A DNA stretch of 64,000 nucleotides from RHKX01 sp035759925 (GCA_035759925.1 DASTTY010000109.1:34142-98141); one strand, 5' to 3'. Positions 41,060 to 49,874 are shown, counted from the first letter of the stretch. Made by a program: numbers and translations. Notes: generated from the sequence alone by a model not told the origin.

Positions 41060-42363
41060 CGGGCGTTCCTCGCGATCGAGAGCACGACCTCGGTTCCGGA
41101 CCCGGGCACGGAGACGATCGTCGCAGTCCCGCCGTGCCGCTGCATGCGGCCGACGATCGACTCGCGCACCCCGCGACGGTCCTCCGGCAACCGGTCGGGA
41201 TCGAAGCCGGGGCCGCGGTCGCGGACGAACGCCTCGATCTGCTCCGGCCCGACCTCCGCATAGACCGAGACCGGGCCGGCGTCCGCGGCGAACTTCGCGG
41301 CGTTGGTCAGCGCCTCGCGGGTTGCGGCGATGAGCGCCGCCGCCGGCTCGTCGAGGTCGGCGTCGCCGACCGCGACGACGTCGACCGTGATCCGATAGGC
41401 GTCCTCGACCTCCTCGGCGGCGGCGCGGAGGGCGGCGGCGAACCGGTCTTCGCCGACCTCGCGCCCGGCCGCGAGCCACGCCCGCAGCTCGCGCTGCTGG
41501 CGCCGCGCCAGCGCCGCCACCTCGCGGGGATCGTCGGCGCGCATCTGCATCAGCGTCAACGTCTGCAGGACCGAGTCGTGCAGGTGCGCCGCCATCTCCG
41601 CCCGCTCCTGCGAGCGGACCCGCTCGGCCCGCTCGGCAGCGAGGCTGCGTCCGAGCCGCCAGATGAACGGAGCGAGGATCAGTGCCAGGGCGAAGATCGC
41701 GACGATCGCCGTGAACGCCGCGTCGCGGGCCGCCCCGAGCGCGTCGACCTGGGAGAGGAACAGCAGCGCCGCGCCGACGACCAGCGCGATCCCGAATCCG
41801 CCCCGGTAGAGGTCACGGAGGCGACTCGCGGGGGTCAGCGCGCCCGCAGGTGCGGCCGCCTCGTCGGACTGCGCCCGCTCGGCGCGCGGCGCGACCGGGC
41901 CGGGCCCGGCCGCCGCGGTGGCGTCAGCGCGCCGCGACTGCGCCCAGAGCAGCGTCGCGCCGGCGACGGCGAGGACGAGCGGCCAGACGACCGCGTCGCT
42001 CCACCAGAGGCCGAGCTCGCGGAAGACGAGCAGCCCGGAGGTGGTCAACAGGCCGACGCCGAGCCCGAGCTGCCAGCCGCGCCGCCGCCCGGGGGCCGAG
42101 ACGGGTGCGGCGCGGCCGCCGGACTGCGCGGCCGGGATCAGCAGCCAGCCGACCGCGTAAGCGGCGAGCAGGAGCCCGCCGGTGACGACGACCCCGACCA
42201 GGAACAGGACCCGGACCAGCCGGACGTCCCAGCCGAGCTGTGCGGCGATGCCGGCCAGGACCCCGCCGACGATGCCGGCCGCCGGATCGCGGCGCAGGGA
42301 GCGCCCGCGACGATCCGGCTGCTGCGACCGCGCCGGCGCCGGGGACGCGCCGGTCTCAGCCAT
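41056..42363 (-). CDS. Histidine kinase with N-terminal PspC domain (435 aa)
   Basis: The N-terminal PspC segment is RSLRRDPAAGIVGGVLAGIA near residue 22, with the following transmembrane pair up to about 75. Further helices lie at 95-150 and 200-250. A HisKA_3 dimerisation helix follows with the phosphorylated His in AAHLHDSVLQTLTLM near 275. The ATPase has N-box AATREALTNAAKFA near 360 and G-box DRGPGFDPDRLP near 395. It probably senses envelope state directly through the PspC part. It overlaps the response regulator by 4 bp and the 63-aa membrane gene by 8 bp. Actinobacterial PspC-kinase fusions are known. Confidence 0.92.
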   Translation of the reverse strand: MAETGASPAPARSQQPDRRGRSLRRDPAAGIVGGVLAGIAAQLGWDVRLVRVLFLVGVVVTGGLLLAAYAVGWLLIPAAQSGGRAAPVSAPGRRRGWQLGLGVGLLTTSGLLVFRELGLWWSDAVVWPLVLAVAGATLLWAQSRRADATAAAGPGPVAPRAERAQSDEAAAPAGALTPASRLRDLYRGGFGIALVVGAALLFLSQVDALGAARDAAFTAIVAIFALALILAPFIWRLGRSLAAERAERVRSQERAEMAAHLHDSVLQTLTLMQMRADDPREVAALARRQQRELRAWLAAGREVGEDRFAAALRAAAEEVEDAYRITVDVVAVGDADLDEPAAALIAATREALTNAAKFAADAGPVSVYAEVGPEQIEAFVRDRGPGFDPDRLPEDRRGVRESIVGRMQRHGGTATIVSVPGSGTEVVLSIARNAR

Positions 42364-42547
42364 CGTCGTCCTCGGGGCCGAGCCCGGCGGCGACGAGCGC
42401 GGCGCCGGCGGCGGCGCAGAACGCCGCCGCGACGAGGCCGGGAGCAAGCGCGATCAGGTCGAGCTGATCGAGGCAGAGCAGCCCCCCGAAGAGGGCGAAG
42501 GCGATGCCCGCGACCAGCGAGACCCGATCGACGCCGCCCGGGCTCAC
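42356..42547 (-). CDS. Mini membrane protein in the PspC operon (63 aa)
   Basis: Two hydrophobic helices (about residues 9-25 and 30-53, VSLVAGIAFALFGGLLCLDQ and LVAAAFCAAAGAALVAAGLG) end in an acidic tail, GPEDDDG. GTG 42547 overlaps the stop of the PspC protein (GTGA), and the stop overlaps the kinase by 8 bp, so translation is coupled. Its role is unknown; a regulatory link between PspC and kinase is plausible. Confidence 0.75.
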   Translation of the reverse strand: MSPGGVDRVSLVAGIAFALFGGLLCLDQLDLIALAPGLVAAAFCAAAGAALVAAGLGPEDDDG

Positions 42548-43572
42548 CGCGCGCAGGCCTTCGTGTTGGCGGCCCGCATCGCCGCCTCGTTGCCGTAGTC
42601 GCCCCCGTCCCAGCCGTGGTCCCACTGCCGGTTCGGGTTCGAGATGTCGGCGTTGTCGTCGTTGACGACCGTGATCTGGCCGAGGTCGACGTCGGCGTTC
42701 AACCGCAGCATCGGCCTACCGGTCCCACCGTCGCCGCTGGTCAGGTCGACGTCGGCGCCGTCGGCCTGCTGGCCGGCGACGACGAGATCGCCGGCACCGG
42801 CATGGGCATCGGCGGCGACGCAGACATCGGAGGGAACCGCGACCACGAGCTGGCCGGCGCCGACCCTGGCGCTGACGTCGAGCACCTGCTGCGGTGACCA
42901 ATCGATCCCGCGCAGATCGACGGCGAGCCGGCCGATGCCGAGCTCGTAGCCGCCGTCGGGGATCGCCGCGGCGGTCTGGGGCCTGTACTCGCGATCGCCG
43001 ATCCCGCCGGTCAGGTCGAGATCGGACGCGGCGGCGACGCCGACCCCGATCGACAGCGCCACCGCCGGGACGATCAGCCAGCGCGCCCCGCCGCGAAACG
43101 AGAGCACCGCGAGGGCGACCCCGATCAGGACGATGACCGCCGCCACCGGCACGCCGAAGCCGAGGCCGGTCACGAAGGCGCCGGCTGCGGCGAGCACGCC
43201 GAAGCCGCAGAAGACTGCGATGGCGATGGCGATCACCCCGAGGACTCGCGCGACATCGCGGCCGCGGCCACCTTCGACCGGCCGGCCGGTGCCGTCGTCG
43301 GAGGGCACGAACAGGGCCACCGCGAGGTAGGCGAGGATCCCGAGCCCGCCGAACAGCACCGAGACCGCGAAGGCGATCCGAATGATCACCGGGTCGATGT
43401 CGAAGTAGCGGCCGAGACCGCCGGCGACGCCGGCGATGATCCGGTCGTCGCGGCTGCGCAAGAACCGCCGCGGCGACGGGTCGACCGTCGGAGCCGGTGT
43501 CGTCGGGACCTCGTCGGCGGCGGGCTCCTCGGGGTCGCCGGGGCTTTGGTCCCTGTCGTCTCGTTCGTTCAT
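42544..43572 (-). CDS. PspC-domain membrane protein with LiaF-like C-terminus (342 aa)
   Basis: A Pro/Asp/Glu-rich start (residues 1-35) is followed by the PspC domain RFLRSRDDRIIAGVAGGLGR and FDIDPVIIRIAFAVSVLFGG (36-95). Then come two more helix pairs (about 110-180). The C-terminal beta-rich domain (about 210-320, AVDLRGIDWSPQQVLDVSAR, GAGQLVVAVPSDV) resembles LiaF/DUF2154. LiaF-type proteins restrain a cognate kinase-regulator pair, and here that pair follows directly. The AGGAGG ribosome site is 6 bp from the ATG. Confidence 0.9.
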   Translation of the reverse strand: MNERDDRDQSPGDPEEPAADEVPTTPAPTVDPSPRRFLRSRDDRIIAGVAGGLGRYFDIDPVIIRIAFAVSVLFGGLGILAYLAVALFVPSDDGTGRPVEGGRGRDVARVLGVIAIAIAVFCGFGVLAAAGAFVTGLGFGVPVAAVIVLIGVALAVLSFRGGARWLIVPAVALSIGVGVAAASDLDLTGGIGDREYRPQTAAAIPDGGYELGIGRLAVDLRGIDWSPQQVLDVSARVGAGQLVVAVPSDVCVAADAHAGAGDLVVAGQQADGADVDLTSGDGGTGRPMLRLNADVDLGQITVVNDDNADISNPNRQWDHGWDGGDYGNEAAMRAANTKACAR

Positions 43573-43578
43573 TTCAGG

Positions 43579-43584
43579 CCTCCT
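43579..43584 (-). promoter_or_regulatory. Strong ribosome binding site AGGAGG for the PspC/LiaF gene
   Basis: AGGAGG on the minus strand, 6 bp before ATG 43572. Unlike most operon-heading genes here this one is leadered, fitting a regulated promoter. Confidence 0.65.
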
Positions 43585-43634
43585 GGTTCGGATGGATCGG
43601 ACTCCACCCAGGCTGACCGTGCCCGTCTCCTCCG

Positions 43635-43651
43635 TCTATACGGGATGTCCC
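43635..43651 (-). promoter_or_regulatory. Promoter/operator of the PspC operon
   Basis: TATAGA (43640-43635) is a plausible -10 giving a leader of about 55 nt. Directly upstream lies the dyad GGGA-CA-TCCC (43651-43642), placed between -10 and -35. A regulator binding it, perhaps the operon's own response regulator, could control transcription. Confidence 0.35.
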
Positions 43652-43708
43652 CTAGCGGTCCCGCGTCGATCCCGGGGTCGCAACGCGCTTTCCCGGACTC
43701 GTTCCCGA

Positions 43709-46339
43709 TTACTTGGCGCTGAGCCAGTCGGGCCCGACGCCGATGTCGACCGCGAGCGCCGGCTCGAGCGGGAAGGCATCGACCATCTCGCGCCGGGCGA
43801 GGTCGGAGACGGCGTCGGTCTCACCGGCGGGCCCCTCGAAGAGGAGCTCGTCGTGGATCTGGAGGATCAGCCGCGACGCGAGCCCCTCCGCCTCGAGGGC
43901 GCGACTCGAGTTGATCATCGCCAGCTTGATGATGTCGGCCGCGGTCCCCTGGATCACCGTGTTGACGGCGAGCCGCTCGCCGAGCGTCCGCGTCTGCCAG
44001 TTCCGCGACCGCAGCTCTGGGATCAGCCGGCGCCGGCCCATCAGCGTCCGCACGCACCCCTCCTCGCGGGCCGACTCGATCGTCTCGTCGATGAACCGCT
44101 TGACGCCGGCGAAGCGCTCGAAGTAGCGGTCGATGTAGGTCGCCGCCTCCTCCTGCGGGATCGAGAGGCGGTCGGCGAGCCCGTAGGCGGAGAGCCCGTA
44201 GGCGATCCCGTAGTTGACCATCTTCGCCTTCGAACGCTCGCCGGGGCTGATCGCGTCGGGGTCGGCCCCGATGATCCCGGCGGCCGTCGCCGAGTGCACG
44301 TCCTCGCCGGTGGCGAAGATCTCGCGCAGGGCCTCGTCGCCGGAGACGTGGGCGAGCACCCGCAGCTCGACCTGGTTGTAGTCGCATGAGACCAACTCGT
44401 CGCCGGCCTCGGCGACGAAGCAGCCGCGGATCGGCCGCCCGAGGTCGGAGCGGATCGGGATGTTCTGGAGGTTCGGGTTCGTGCTCGACAGCCGTCCGGT
44501 CGCGGCGCGGACCTGGCTGAAGGTCGTGTGGATGCGACCATCCTCGGGGTCGATCAGCTCCGGGAGCGAGTCGAGGTAGGTGTTGGTGAGCTTCGTGACC
44601 TCTCGCCAGCGCTCGACCTTGGGGACGATCTCGTGCTCGTCGCGGATCTGCGAGAGGACCCGGGCATCGGTCGAGTAGCCGGTCTTGCCGCGGCGCTTAC
44701 GGCTCAGCTTCAGGTCGTCGAAGAGGACCTCGCCGAGCTGCTGCGGCGAGCCGATCGTGAACTCGCGCCCCGCCAGCGCCCAGATCTCCGCCTGCAGCGA
44801 GTCGGCCTGGCCGGCGAGCTGCTCGCTGATCGCCGCGAGCTTGGCGGTGTCGAGCTTGACGCCGATCCGCTCCATGCCCGCGAGGACCTCGACGAGCGGC
44901 ATCTCGACCTCGCTCATCACCCGCTCGAGGCCGAGGTCGGCCAGCTTCGGGCGCTGCCGGGCGGCGAGCTCCCAGGCGAGGCGGGCCGTCGCTGCCGGAT
45001 TCTCGCCGGGTTCCTCCTCATCGCCGAGCGAGAGCTGGCCGTCCCCGGCTGTCTCGGCGCCGGCGCCGGCCACGGAGATCCCCTCGTCGGCGGCGAGCTC
45101 GTCGAGCTCGTAGGTTCGCCGGGCGGGATCGATCAGGTAGGCGGCGACCATCGAGTCGTGGGCGAGGTCGAGCGAGCCGGCGGCGAGGTCGGCGAGCAGC
45201 CCACGGGGCGAGTGCCCGGCCATCGACTTGAAATCGTGGGCAACAAGCGGGTGACCGGCGAGCGCGGCGACGAGAGCGGCCGGCTCCGGCAGCTCGCCGG
45301 CGACGAGGCGCTCGCCGTCGTACCCGCCCCAGCGCCCGGCGCCGATCGCAAGCGCGATCTCGCCGTCGCCGAGATCGGCGATCGTCCCCTCGGTTGCATC
45401 GACGTCGATCAGCTCGTCGGCGGGCCGGTCGGGCACGTCGCCCTCCCAGTCGTCCTCGAGCCGCTGGATCACCTGGCGGAGCTCGAACTCGGCGGCGGTC
45501 TCGCGGAGCTGCGAGAGGTCGGGCCCGCGCTCCATCAGCGCCGGCAGGTCGAGCTCGACGTCGATGTCGGTGTGCATCGTCGCGAGCTGCTTGGAGATCC
45601 GCGCGTCCTCGCCGTGCTCGGTCAGGTTCTGCTTCCGCTTCGGCCCCGAGATCGAGTCGACGTTGTCGAGGACGCCCTCGAGCGACCCGAACTCCCGGAG
45701 CAGCTGCGACGCGGTCTTCTCGCCGATCCCGGGAACGCCGGGGATGTTGTCGGACGTGTCGCCCTTGAGGCCGATCAGGTCGGGGACGAGCTCCGGCGCG
45801 ACCCCGTAGCGCTCGATCACCCCCTCGCGGTCGTAGATCTTCGTGTCGGTGACGCCGCGCGAGGTCGACATGACCCGGACCCCGTCGCCGACGAGCTGGT
45901 AGGCGTCGCGGTCGCCGGTGACGACCATCACCGGGATCCCTCCGGCCCGCGCCTTGTGGGTCATCGAGGCGATCACGTCGTCCGCCTCCCAGCCTTCGAT
46001 CCTGACGTTGGCGAAGCCGAACGCCTCCGACAGCGGTGCCAGATGCGGCCACTGCTCCTTGAGCAGGTCCGGCCGCGACTTCCGCTGCGCCTTGTAGGGC
46101 TCGTAGACCTTCTCGCGCCCGGACCAGCCGGCGTCCCAGGCGACGACCACGGCGCGAGGACGGAAGTCGGTGAGGATCTTGACCATCATCGCGGCAAACC
46201 CGTAGATCGCATTGGTCGGCCTGCCATCCGAGGTCGCGATCGACTCGGGAAGCGCGAAGAACGCCCGGTAGGCGAGGCTGTTTCCGTCGATCAGGAAGAG
46301 ATCGCCGCTACCGTCGCTCTGATCGCCGTTGCCGGGCAT
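43709..46339 (-). CDS. polA: DNA polymerase I, probably without proofreading (876 aa)
   Basis: The N-terminal 5'-3' exonuclease (residues 10-290) has LFLIDGNSLAYRAFFALP and IPGVPGIGEKTASQLL. The polymerase domain (about 500-876) has motif A SCDYNQVELRVLAHV, motif B RSKAKMVNYGIAYGLS, and motif C LQIHDELLFEG. The 3'-5' exonuclease region between them reads LALAIGAGRW-like text where an Asp-x-Glu pair is needed, so proofreading is probably lost, as in many actinobacteria. ATG 46339 has TATGAT 8 bp upstream. It is divergent from the zinc peptidase gene. Confidence 0.97.
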   Translation of the reverse strand: MPGNGDQSDGSGDLFLIDGNSLAYRAFFALPESIATSDGRPTNAIYGFAAMMVKILTDFRPRAVVVAWDAGWSGREKVYEPYKAQRKSRPDLLKEQWPHLAPLSEAFGFANVRIEGWEADDVIASMTHKARAGGIPVMVVTGDRDAYQLVGDGVRVMSTSRGVTDTKIYDREGVIERYGVAPELVPDLIGLKGDTSDNIPGVPGIGEKTASQLLREFGSLEGVLDNVDSISGPKRKQNLTEHGEDARISKQLATMHTDIDVELDLPALMERGPDLSQLRETAAEFELRQVIQRLEDDWEGDVPDRPADELIDVDATEGTIADLGDGEIALAIGAGRWGGYDGERLVAGELPEPAALVAALAGHPLVAHDFKSMAGHSPRGLLADLAAGSLDLAHDSMVAAYLIDPARRTYELDELAADEGISVAGAGAETAGDGQLSLGDEEEPGENPAATARLAWELAARQRPKLADLGLERVMSEVEMPLVEVLAGMERIGVKLDTAKLAAISEQLAGQADSLQAEIWALAGREFTIGSPQQLGEVLFDDLKLSRKRRGKTGYSTDARVLSQIRDEHEIVPKVERWREVTKLTNTYLDSLPELIDPEDGRIHTTFSQVRAATGRLSSTNPNLQNIPIRSDLGRPIRGCFVAEAGDELVSCDYNQVELRVLAHVSGDEALREIFATGEDVHSATAAGIIGADPDAISPGERSKAKMVNYGIAYGLSAYGLADRLSIPQEEAATYIDRYFERFAGVKRFIDETIESAREEGCVRTLMGRRRLIPELRSRNWQTRTLGERLAVNTVIQGTAADIIKLAMINSSRALEAEGLASRLILQIHDELLFEGPAGETDAVSDLARREMVDAFPLEPALAVDIGVGPDWLSAK

Positions 46340-46347
46340 CGCCGCGG

Positions 46348-46353
46348 ATCATA
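46348..46353 (-). promoter_or_regulatory. -10 hexamer TATGAT (leaderless) for polA
   Basis: TATGAT on the minus strand ends 8 bp before ATG 46339. Confidence 0.55.
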
Positions 46354-46377
46354 GGCGCGGCCGATCTGCTTCGATCG

Positions 46378-47295
46378 ATGCCGATGAAGTGGAAGCGGGG
46401 AGCCAAGAGCCGCGACGTGATCGACATCCGCGGCGCCTCGGGAGGCTCGTCGGGGGGCGGTGGTGGGCTGCCGATCCCGGGCGGGCTCGGACGGATCGGC
46501 GGCGGCGCCGGGCTGATCGTGGTGATCGTGATCGTCGCCATCAACGTCCTCGGGGGCGGCAGCGGTGGAACCGGATTCGATCTGCCCGGCCTCGGCGGCG
46601 CCACCGCACCGGGGGCCAACGACCCGCGGCCGCTGCCGCCCGGCGAAGACCCCCAGGCCGAGCTCAAGGACTTCTCGGCGTACGTGTTCGACGACGCCCA
46701 GGACGTCTGGGAGGGCACCTTCGACCGAAGCGACGACGCATACGACACCGCCAAGCTCGTCCTCTACTCGGGGGCGGTCCGGACCGACGGCTGCGGAAGT
46801 GCGACGTCGGCGGTCGGGCCGTTCTACTGCCCGGCCGACGAGCGGGTCTACCTCGATCTCAGCTTCTACGAGGAGATGCGGCGGCAGCTCGGCGCATCGG
46901 GCGACTTCGCGTGGGCCTACGTGATCGCCCACGAGATGGGTCATCACGTCCAGCGGATGACCGGCACCAGCTCGGAGGTCGAGCGGCTGAGCCGCTCCGA
47001 TCCCGCCGACGCGAACGAGCTCTCCGTCCGCCAGGAGCTCCAGGCCGACTGCTACGCGGGCGTCTGGGCGGCCACCGTCTATGCCGAGGGCGCGCTCGAG
47101 CCCGGCGACCTCGACGAAGCGTTCAACGCCGCCGAGGCCGTCGGCGACGACCGCCTCCAGAGGCAGGCGACCGGCAGCGTCGATCCGGACAGCTTCACCC
47201 ACGGCACCTCCGAGCAACGCAGGAGCTGGTTCGAGCGCGGCTACCGCTCCGGCGATCCAGGCGATTGCGACACGTTCAGCGCTGAGAGCCTGTAG
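46378..47295 (+). CDS. Membrane-anchored neutral zinc metallopeptidase, YpfJ type (305 aa)
   Basis: A Gly-rich, basic N-terminus leads into one membrane helix (about residues 45-60, GLIVVIVIVAINVLGG). A disordered Gly/Pro stretch follows, then the peptidase domain (105-300). The zinc motif is AHEMGHHVQRM near residue 185, and a distal Glu lies in RQELQADCYAG near 220. The four cysteines (TDGCGS, YCPAD, ADCYAG, GDCDTF) may form two disulfides outside the membrane. It matches the putative neutral zinc metallopeptidase family YpfJ. Substrate unknown. Confidence 0.88.
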   Translation: MPMKWKRGAKSRDVIDIRGASGGSSGGGGGLPIPGGLGRIGGGAGLIVVIVIVAINVLGGGSGGTGFDLPGLGGATAPGANDPRPLPPGEDPQAELKDFSAYVFDDAQDVWEGTFDRSDDAYDTAKLVLYSGAVRTDGCGSATSAVGPFYCPADERVYLDLSFYEEMRRQLGASGDFAWAYVIAHEMGHHVQRMTGTSSEVERLSRSDPADANELSVRQELQADCYAGVWAATVYAEGALEPGDLDEAFNAAEAVGDDRLQRQATGSVDPDSFTHGTSEQRRSWFERGYRSGDPGDCDTFSAESL

Positions 47296-47320
47296 CGCGG
47301 TCGCGGTTTCGCCGCCTGCG

Positions 47321-47410
47321 CAGAGGACAGGCCGCTCGCGCTGCGCGCTCGCTCACAGAGGACAGAACTCCCGACCCGAACCTGTCCTATGTCCTCTGTC
47401 CTCTGTCCTC
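47321..47410. repeat. CAGAGGACAG / TGTCCTC repeat cluster
   Basis: Two direct CAGAGGACAG units (47321-47330 and 47356-47365) are followed by inverted 7-mers: TGTCCTA at 47383 and TGTCCTC at 47390, 47397 and 47404. The two orientations can pair into a long hairpin between the convergent peptidase and SDR genes, and may work as a terminator. The last base overlaps the SDR stop. The unit is the same as at 2511-2531. Confidence 0.8.
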
Positions 47411-48348
47411 TACTCCGGAAACATCCTGTAGACGCGACTGCGAACCGCATCCATCGTCTCCGGGCTGAGCCTGTCCACGGTCGAGAGGATGTGCGCGAAC
47501 GGCGGCGCGACGCGGCGCGGGCGACCGGAGATCGCCTCGGCGACGAGCCGGCCGGCCTCGTCGGGGTCGAGCGCCGGGATCCCTTCGTACTGCTTGGTCG
47601 GCGAGATCATCGGCGTCCGTACCAGCGGCATCGAGATCGTCGTGAAGCGGACGCCGTCGTCGAGCGCCTCGGCCTGGACGGCATCCGAGAACGCCTCGAG
47701 CGCCGCCTTCGACGCGATGTAGCCGGAGAACCGCGGCGTCCGCATCTGCACCCCGGCCGTCGAGACGTTGACGATCTGGCCGTGCCCCTGCTCGCGCATC
47801 GCCGGAAGCAGGCGGAGGATCAGCTTGATCGCGGCGAAGTAGTTGAGCTGCATCGTCCGCTGGAAGTCGTGAAAGCGCTCCGACGACTGGTCGACCGAGC
47901 GCCGGATCGAGCGACCGGCGTTGTTGACGAGAACGTCGACCGTCCCGTGGTCGGCCAGGACGCGGTCGCAGAGCGCGTCGATCGCGTCGAGGTCGGTGAG
48001 ATCGCATGGGTACGGATGGGCGCTTCCCCGGCTGCCCGCGGCGCCGATCTCACCGATCTCAGTGGCGATCCGCTCCAGCGTCTCGGCGCTGCGGGCGACG
48101 AGCAGGACAGTCGCCCCGCCGCCGGCGAGGCGCCGCGCTGTCGCCTCGCCGATCCCGGACGAGGCGCCGGTGACGAGCACGACCAGTCCCCGCAGGTCCT
48201 CATCGTCGGCGCCGAGCGCACCGGCAATCGCCGCGGGTGCCGCATGGCGAAGCCCACCGCCGCCGCCGATCGGCTTGCTCGTGACACGGAACAGAGCTCG
48301 CGCCGGGCCCCGCGCGGAGCGGCCCAGCCGTGCGATGAATGGGTTCAC
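47410..48348 (-). CDS. SDR-family oxidoreductase (312 aa)
   Basis: A Rossmann fold begins at about residue 52: VVLVTGASSGIGEATARRLA. Then VLVNNAGRSIRR (catalytic region), and the catalytic Ser/Tyr/Lys in SGYIASKAALEAFSDA near 215. The first 50 residues (IARLGRSARGPARALFRVT) are basic and amphipathic and may touch membranes. Text such as AEALDDGVRFTTISMPLVRTPM resembles long-chain acyl reductase or ketoreductase SDRs. Substrate uncertain. The GTG start has GAGACT 7 bp upstream. Confidence 0.85.
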   Translation of the reverse strand: MNPFIARLGRSARGPARALFRVTSKPIGGGGGLRHAAPAAIAGALGADDEDLRGLVVLVTGASSGIGEATARRLAGGGATVLLVARSAETLERIATEIGEIGAAGSRGSAHPYPCDLTDLDAIDALCDRVLADHGTVDVLVNNAGRSIRRSVDQSSERFHDFQRTMQLNYFAAIKLILRLLPAMREQGHGQIVNVSTAGVQMRTPRFSGYIASKAALEAFSDAVQAEALDDGVRFTTISMPLVRTPMISPTKQYEGIPALDPDEAGRLVAEAISGRPRRVAPPFAHILSTVDRLSPETMDAVRSRVYRMFPE

Positions 48349-48355
48349 GTCGGCC

Positions 48356-48361
48356 AGTCTC
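48356..48361 (-). promoter_or_regulatory. -10-like GAGACT for the SDR gene
   Basis: GAGACT on the minus strand ends 7 bp before GTG 48348. It differs from the TANNNT pattern at its first base, so confidence is lower. Confidence 0.3.
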
Positions 48362-48391
48362 CCAGGATGCGTGCCCGCTGCCGCCTGCTCC

Positions 48392-48397
48392 TATGAT
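48392..48397 (+). promoter_or_regulatory. -10 hexamer TATGAT for the malic enzyme
   Basis: TATGAT ends 11 bp before ATG 48409, leaving a leader of about 4 nt. Confidence 0.5.
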
Positions 48398-48408
48398 CCA
48401 CCCGCACC

Positions 48409-49863
48409 ATGAGTCCCGTCAGCGCCCAGTTCTCAGTCACGGTCCGCGTCGAGCTCGACGCGCGCAACGAGCCGCTCGGCCGGCTCACGGCCGCGATCGC
48501 CGAGTCAGGGGGTGGCCTGCAGAGCGTCGATCTCGTCCCCGGCGCCGGCGCCGAGGGCAAGCGGGTGCGCGAGTTCACCATCGACGCGCTCGGCCCCGAG
48601 CACTGGGAGCAGATCCTTCGCTCGATCGGCTCGATCCGCGGCTCCCGGGTCCTCGACTACTCGGACCGCACGTTCGAGATGCATCGCGGCGGCAAGATCG
48701 AGCAGCACAACAAGTACCCGCTGAAGACCCGCGACGACCTCTCGATGGCCTACACCCCGGGGGTCGCGCGCGTCTGCACGGAGATCGCCGGCGACCGTGC
48801 GAAGGCCTTCGAGTACACGATCAAGAAGAACACCGTCGCGGTCGTCACCGACGGCACCGCCGTCCTCGGCCTCGGCGACATCGGCCCCGAGGCGGCGATG
48901 CCGGTCATGGAAGGCAAGGCGATGCTGTTCAAGGAGTTCGCCCAGGTCGACGCCTTCCCGATCGCGCTCGACACCCACGACCCCGACAAGATCGTCGAGG
49001 CGGTGAAGCTGATCGCGCCGGGCTTCGGCGGCATCAATCTCGAGGACATCTCCGCCCCCCGCTGCTTCGAGATCGAGGACCGGCTCCGCAGCGAGATCGA
49101 CATCCCGGTGTTCCACGACGATCAGCACGGCACCGCGGTCGTCGTCATGGCCGCTCTGTTCAACGCGCTGAAGATCGTCGGCAAGCCGATCGAGTCGCTG
49201 CGCGTCGTCATGCTCGGCCTCGGGGCGGCGGGCATCGCCTGTACGAAGATGATGCTCAACGCCGGCGTCACCGACATCATCGGCTGCGACCGCCGCGGCG
49301 CCATCTCGACCGCCCGCGACGATTACGCCTCCGACGGCATGCCGGCGATCAAGAGGTGGTTCGCCGAGACGACCAACCCGGACCGGGTCCAGGGCGGTCC
49401 CAACGACGTCCTCGAGGGCGCCGACCTGTTCATCGGCCTCTCCGGGCCGGGCCTGGTCGATGCCGAGTCGCTGGCCGGGATGAGCCGCGACGCGATCGTC
49501 TTCGCGATGGCCAACCCGACCCCGGAGGTGATGCCGGAGGACGCCGAGCGCCACGTGCGGATCATGGCGACCGGCCGCTCCGACTACCCGAACCAGATCA
49601 ACAACGTCCTCTGCTTCCCGGGCATCTTCCGCGGCGCGCTCGACGCCGGGGCGCCGGCGATCACCGAGGAGATGAAGCTCGCCGCGGCGAAGGGAATCGC
49701 CGCGGTCGTCACCGACGAGGACCTGAACGAGGACTACATCATCCCCAGCGTCTTCGATCGCGACGTCGCCCCCGCCGTCGCCGCGGCGGTCGTCGCCGAG
49801 GCGAAGGCCGCCGGGATCGCCCGGGTCACGGAAGAGACGGGTACGTTCGCCGCGATCGGGTAA
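48409..49863 (+). CDS. NAD(P)-dependent malic enzyme with ACT domain (484 aa)
   Basis: An N-terminal ACT domain (about residues 7-75, VRVELDARNEPLGRLTAAIA) likely senses an amino acid. The malic domain has LSMAYTPGVARVC near 110, VTDGTAVLGLGD near 145 and FHDDQHGTAVV near 235 with metal ligands. The NAD(P) fold has VVMLGLGAAGIACTKM near 265. It decarboxylates malate to pyruvate. The ACT regulation is found in related actinobacterial and Bacillus enzymes. It is followed 11 bp later by the TIGR01777 gene. Confidence 0.95.
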   Translation: MSPVSAQFSVTVRVELDARNEPLGRLTAAIAESGGGLQSVDLVPGAGAEGKRVREFTIDALGPEHWEQILRSIGSIRGSRVLDYSDRTFEMHRGGKIEQHNKYPLKTRDDLSMAYTPGVARVCTEIAGDRAKAFEYTIKKNTVAVVTDGTAVLGLGDIGPEAAMPVMEGKAMLFKEFAQVDAFPIALDTHDPDKIVEAVKLIAPGFGGINLEDISAPRCFEIEDRLRSEIDIPVFHDDQHGTAVVVMAALFNALKIVGKPIESLRVVMLGLGAAGIACTKMMLNAGVTDIIGCDRRGAISTARDDYASDGMPAIKRWFAETTNPDRVQGGPNDVLEGADLFIGLSGPGLVDAESLAGMSRDAIVFAMANPTPEVMPEDAERHVRIMATGRSDYPNQINNVLCFPGIFRGALDAGAPAITEEMKLAAAKGIAAVVTDEDLNEDYIIPSVFDRDVAPAVAAAVVAEAKAAGIARVTEETGTFAAIG

Positions 49864-49874
49864 ATGATCGCCCG

